This document shows, piece after piece, positions 5,812 to 8,438 of a DNA stretch of 8,438 nt (its first letter is position 1; every line of letters starts with the position of its first letter). The DNA comes from Nitrosopumilaceae archaeon (GTDB lineage Archaea; Thermoproteota; Nitrososphaeria; Nitrososphaerales; Nitrosopumilaceae). The notes below the pieces were generated by a model. The model ran no database searches and had not been told where the DNA came from. It was given only the letters and a program-made list of their open reading frames with translations. Where the stretch lies: positions 1 to 8,438 of the forward strand of contig RKRU01000062.1 of NCBI GenBank assembly GCA_007571225.1, given 5' to 3'. A program made the position numbers and the translations under genes.

Positions 5812-5906
5812 TTTATGTCTGGAATTGGTCATTTCGGCGTGGGGGACGTAAAGGTTACATTGACAGGCATGTGTGAATTTATGCATATAATTCCCGCGTA
5901 GTACTC

Positions 5907-5933
5907 CTGCCTGAAGAGGTTTACATCAGGCAG
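5907..5933. repeat. 8-bp stem hairpin downstream of atpI
   Basis: CTGCCTGA (5907-5914) and TCAGGCAG (5926-5933) are perfect inverted repeats around an 11-nt loop. The right arm is part of the second degenerate copy of the atpI 3' end. On the minus strand it lies about 55 bp after the atpI stop, so it could mark the transcript end, though no T-run follows. Confidence 0.4.
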
Positions 5934-5950
5934 CCTTTGAAGATGAACTG
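5918..5950. repeat. Degenerate copy of the atpI 3' end (second)
   Basis: TCAGGCAGCCTTTGAA is followed directly by GATGAACTG. The atpI end has TCAGACAGCCTTTGAA, then about 13 extra bases, then GATGAACTG (5989-6025). This looks like a duplicated 3' end that lost an internal segment. Confidence 0.6.
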
Positions 5951-5988
5951 TTCATAACGTCAATATCGGTGCAGGTTGTGGGTTGGCG

Positions 5989-8115
5989 TCAGACAGCCTT
6001 TGAAGCGGGCTTTTTCCAGATGAACTGATTGTATATCATCTCGGGCCTTATCTGCTTGAAGGGCTCCCCGCCCCCGTCATACCACTTTGTAAAGAACTCG
6101 TACAAGTGAAGCCTGAGAGACTGTATGTATACTATCAACCCCTCGATCATCATAATTCCTATATTGCCGCCTATGATCATCACCCATGCGGCTATCGACT
6201 CTGGGCCACCAAGGGAGTAAAACGAGTTGTTTACAGTCAGCAGCAGCGCAGCATGTACCAGCAACATGATGCCTATTCGTGCATAGCTTATGGTATGCGC
6301 CAGACTCTCCACTGTCTTTCCCAAAAAGACCTCCATGATTACGTTGGCAGCAGAGGACCCCTCCTCGGGATGCTTCTTGGCGTGTAGGAGACCGCCTATC
6401 ATCATCAACGCCATGGATGCTATTACGGTCACCACTGCTATCCTTGTGACGATCCAGACCTGCGCCCACTCGCCTAGGAATAGCGTAACCCACGGTACTG
6501 ACTCTGTGTGTGTTCTGGAGTACATGTTCATAACATCATACTGTGAGCCGATTGCACACATCATGATCACCACGATTCCGCCATACAGCGTAATGTTGGG
6601 TAGGGCCTCCATGTACAGAGCTATCTTTTTGCCCTCGCGTGCCAGTTTCTTGAGGCGTAGGATCATAGCCCAAATCAGGTGTACAATTCCTATAAACAGA
6701 GAGACCTTTAGTATGTCAATTACCTGCTCAAACGTCAGTTCGGCCACGGAGATGACGCCTACCAGCCAGCTCACTGGATACAGTGGACCGCCCTCGGTCA
6801 ACAGTCCGGTAAACGGGGCCAGCGCGACTATGTGGTGTCCAAACGCCTCTCCTGTACCAATCCCTGCAATGGCCGATGCCGCTCCAGATATGGCAAGAAG
6901 CATTCCCCATCTGGACAGGTTGCCCTGACCCTTCATCTTAAAGAGCAGTCCCATTCCCATCAACAACAGTCCATGTCCTACGTCGGCAAACATTATTCCG
7001 TAGAATATAGGCCACATCATGGCAATCATCGGCGTCGGATCGGCCTCGCCCTTCTTTGGAATTCCCTGACTGTTTGTGATGGTCTCAAAGGTCCTGATGA
7101 ATGGCTTGTTGTCATAGAGTGTAGGGGCCTGCTGCTTTAGTTTCGGGTCCGTAATGTCCTCCACTATGGCAGTCCATCTGCCTGTTATCTCCTTGAACTT
7201 CTTCTCCCCCTTTACCGGTATGTACCCCTGTATGACTGCAAAGTGTTTCGTACCTGCCGGCTTTCGCAACATCTCTAGCATCTCTTTTGCCACCCTGGCC
7301 TCTTCATGGAGTGCAAGTATGTCGCGCCTGCTTGTCTTTGCCACCCTGGCGATCTCCTTTGTGTTCTTCTTCTGTTTCTCGGTGAGCTCTTTTATCTTTG
7401 ATTCTGCCAGCTCGTGGGATTGTGAGGGCACCTGTGGCATTCCGGCTGGAATTACAAACGGGTTGGTGTTGAAACTGCGGAAGATCTTTAGGATCTTCTC
7501 CGAATCGGAGTTTCCAGACAGCACCAATACAGCAGTCTTCTCCTTGCTTGTCAAGTCATATCTGTAAATCGTGGCGACGCCGTCCAGCGTTCTTTCGATC
7601 TCCTCATAGTCTGACGTATTTATTACAAAGAGGTTTACGTAAAAGTATCTCATAAAGCCGAACCCTGAAAGGTCGATGTTCAGCTGCTTTGCCACCTCTA
7701 TCGTATCCTTCAGTGAGGTGTACTCGTCGAGCGCATGTTTTATGTCCGTGCGCTCTTCTAGCAGCCTGGCCGACTCCTTGATCATGTCTGGCGCCTCCTC
7801 CTTGAGGCGGTTTACCATCTCAGAGATCTCGCTAAGCTCATAGTTCTTCTTTTTTATGGCGGTTCCCTTGAAGAGTATCTCCAGCATGCCTACTACGGGT
7901 GGAATTCCCATTCCCTTTACCACATCGTCGATTGTCTGGTAGGTCTTTTGGGCCTCTAACAGAAGGTCGTCTATCTCCGGAGTGACCACATCGCGGTCAC
8001 TATCTATCTTGTGAAACCACTCAAACTCTGCAAGACGTGATATGGCCTCTGGAGCCTCACTCCTTGGCAGGATTACACTTCCGAGTTTGAGCTCCGCTAG
8101 TCCCAATCTGTACAT
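5989..8115 (-). CDS. atpI: A-type (V/A) ATP synthase subunit I (membrane stator, subunit a homologue)
   Basis: A 708-aa stator subunit that carries the ion half-channels beside the c-ring. Residues 1 to about 350 are the cytoplasmic arm with long coiled coils and two globular lobes (LGLAELKLGSVILPRSE at the start). The membrane half begins near residue 362 with MWPIFYGIMFADVGHG, the conserved FxDxGHG signature, and has about 7-8 helices. SLAHTISYARIGIMLLVHAA contains Arg613, matching the essential Arg735 of yeast Vph1 (SYLRLWALSLAHAQ). SLRLHLYEFFTKWYDGGG contains Arg668, matching Vph1 Arg799. I chose the first ATG (8113-8115); the frame extends upstream to a TTG at 8175 without ATG or GTG, but that extension lacks family resemblance and would span the promoter-like box. 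Length is slightly above typical for the family. It is convergent with amt and has no adjacent ATP synthase gene. Confidence 0.95.
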   Translation of the reverse strand: MYRLGLAELKLGSVILPRSEAPEAISRLAEFEWFHKIDSDRDVVTPEIDDLLLEAQKTYQTIDDVVKGMGIPPVVGMLEILFKGTAIKKKNYELSEISEMVNRLKEEAPDMIKESARLLEERTDIKHALDEYTSLKDTIEVAKQLNIDLSGFGFMRYFYVNLFVINTSDYEEIERTLDGVATIYRYDLTSKEKTAVLVLSGNSDSEKILKIFRSFNTNPFVIPAGMPQVPSQSHELAESKIKELTEKQKKNTKEIARVAKTSRRDILALHEEARVAKEMLEMLRKPAGTKHFAVIQGYIPVKGEKKFKEITGRWTAIVEDITDPKLKQQAPTLYDNKPFIRTFETITNSQGIPKKGEADPTPMIAMMWPIFYGIMFADVGHGLLLMGMGLLFKMKGQGNLSRWGMLLAISGAASAIAGIGTGEAFGHHIVALAPFTGLLTEGGPLYPVSWLVGVISVAELTFEQVIDILKVSLFIGIVHLIWAMILRLKKLAREGKKIALYMEALPNITLYGGIVVIMMCAIGSQYDVMNMYSRTHTESVPWVTLFLGEWAQVWIVTRIAVVTVIASMALMMIGGLLHAKKHPEEGSSAANVIMEVFLGKTVESLAHTISYARIGIMLLVHAALLLTVNNSFYSLGGPESIAAWVMIIGGNIGIMMIEGLIVYIQSLRLHLYEFFTKWYDGGGEPFKQIRPEMIYNQFIWKKPASKAV

Positions 8116-8118
8116 CCG

Positions 8119-8138
8119 TGATTTGTTGTGTTTTAATA
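8119..8138 (-). promoter_or_regulatory. Candidate atpI promoter with motif shared with atpC
   Basis: The minus strand reads TATTAAAACACAACAAATCA just before the ATG. It resembles the sequence upstream of atpC. The TATA-like centre is only about 20 bp before the ATG, shorter than the 26-30 bp seen elsewhere in the window, so either the start or the box assignment may be slightly off. Confidence 0.35.
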
Positions 8139-8323
8139 CCTTTGCAAGCGACTGTACGGTTGGATGGTATGGCAATAATGGTCATGCCATGTCGGGTGCA
8201 TAGTGCGTAGTAAAGGCAGAAGATATTCGTTCAAGATAGAATAAATCGGGAATTACATACAAAAGTTCAAAGCTGTGCGATAACCCAATTCTTCTGAGAA
8301 TTTGATGGTGTAAAGGGGGCATG

Positions 8324-8360
8324 GCATGATATGAGTGGAGTTTGGAGACCATATTGTAGG
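8324..8360. repeat. 37-bp direct repeat, copy 1
   Basis: GCATGATATGAGTGGAGTTT through TATTGTAGG recurs at 8398-8434 with one A/G difference. The spacer is 37 bp (8361-8397), giving a 74-bp period. It lies upstream of atpI, and the segment 8182-8323 before it shows no gene. Confidence 0.92.
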
Positions 8361-8397
8361 GGGCGAAAGCCGCAAAAAACAAAGAGAATTTGGATAA

Positions 8398-8434
8398 GCA
8401 TGATATGAGTGGGGTTTGGAGACCATATTGTAGG
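8398..8434. repeat. 37-bp direct repeat, copy 2 (near window edge)
   Basis: Second copy of the repeat at 8324-8360, 36 of 37 identical, ending four bases from the window edge. Whether more copies follow cannot be seen. Confidence 0.9.
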
Positions 8435-8438
8435 CTTA

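Larger units (their letters stand above)
5064..5988. other. Non-coding region rich in repeats, no convincing gene
   Basis: This 925-bp stretch between convergent amt and atpI has no frame with a credible start and protein-like composition. It holds a MITE-like inverted repeat (5223-5526), a 38-bp direct repeat pair (5550-5660), a hairpin around 5774-5811, and two degenerate copies of the atpI 3' end (5755-5778 and 5918-5950). Frames inside the inverted repeat arms both read YPEYxGWLxFS, but three of the four differences between the arms are non-synonymous in that frame, so I do not treat it as coding. Confidence 0.7.
8176..8438. other. Non-coding region upstream of atpI
   Basis: No credible gene. 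The one 66-codon minus-strand frame (8182-8382) starts with TTG inside the repeat spacer and has no recognisable features. TCATGCCATG (8182-8191) and CATGGCATGA (8320-8329) are 10-bp inverted repeats. The rest is the 37-bp repeat pair. Confidence 0.6.

Noticed and set aside
5627..5851. 74-aa plus-strand frame
   Set aside because: TTG start inside the 38-bp direct repeat, includes the copied atpI end and a hairpin; no protein features.
8182..8382. 66-aa minus-strand frame upstream of atpI
   Set aside because: TTG start in the repeat spacer, no recognisable domain, no ribosome site or promoter.

Overview
The window looks like the chromosome of an ammonia-oxidising archaeon (Nitrososphaerota, formerly Thaumarchaeota). 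It carries two separate subunit genes of an archaeal A-type ATP synthase (C and I) and a large Amt ammonium transporter with a signal peptide. It also has a DtxR-family regulator, and several genes have TATA-like boxes about 26-27 bp before the start codon, as expected for leaderless archaeal transcripts. The lineage call is inferred from protein resemblance and promoter style. No rRNA, tRNA or ammonia monooxygenase gene is present to confirm it.

Layout, left to right. Positions 1-266 hold a gene-like minus-strand reading frame broken by one in-frame stop (possible pseudogene). Positions 267-630 are low-complexity DNA: a 21-bp C/A-rich near-tandem repeat, then a 112-nt purine tract built from a duplicated 45-bp unit with perfect mirror symmetry. 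A 54-aa zinc-ribbon-like protein (minus) lies just downstream of a DtxR-family regulator (minus). Next on the minus strand come atpC, with an unusual poly-serine tail encoded by a triplet repeat, and an unrecognised 221-aa protein upstream of it. A 127-bp AT-rich divergent promoter region separates these from the plus-strand amt gene, which ends in a hairpin/T-rich terminator. About 960 bp without a convincing gene follows. It contains a MITE-like 39-bp inverted repeat pair, a 38-bp direct repeat pair, and scattered copies of the 3' end of atpI. The minus-strand atpI gene comes next. The right edge has another 37-bp direct repeat pair that may continue outside the window.

Functionally, Amt brings in ammonium and the A-type ATP synthase uses the ion gradient produced by respiration to make ATP. 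Subunit C links the rotor to the central stalk, and subunit I is the membrane stator with the half-channels. atpC and atpI are not in one operon here, but both have a similar stretch of about 20 nt (ATTAAAA followed by CACAACAAA) upstream of their ATG, which could be a shared promoter context. The DtxR regulator and the small Cys-rich protein probably form a metal-related pair.

I did not find a complete new defence or mobile system. The most unusual material is the repeat content: two direct repeat pairs with 73-74 bp period, a candidate MITE, duplications of a gene 3' end, a triplex-prone purine mirror repeat, and a triplet expansion inside a core energy gene.
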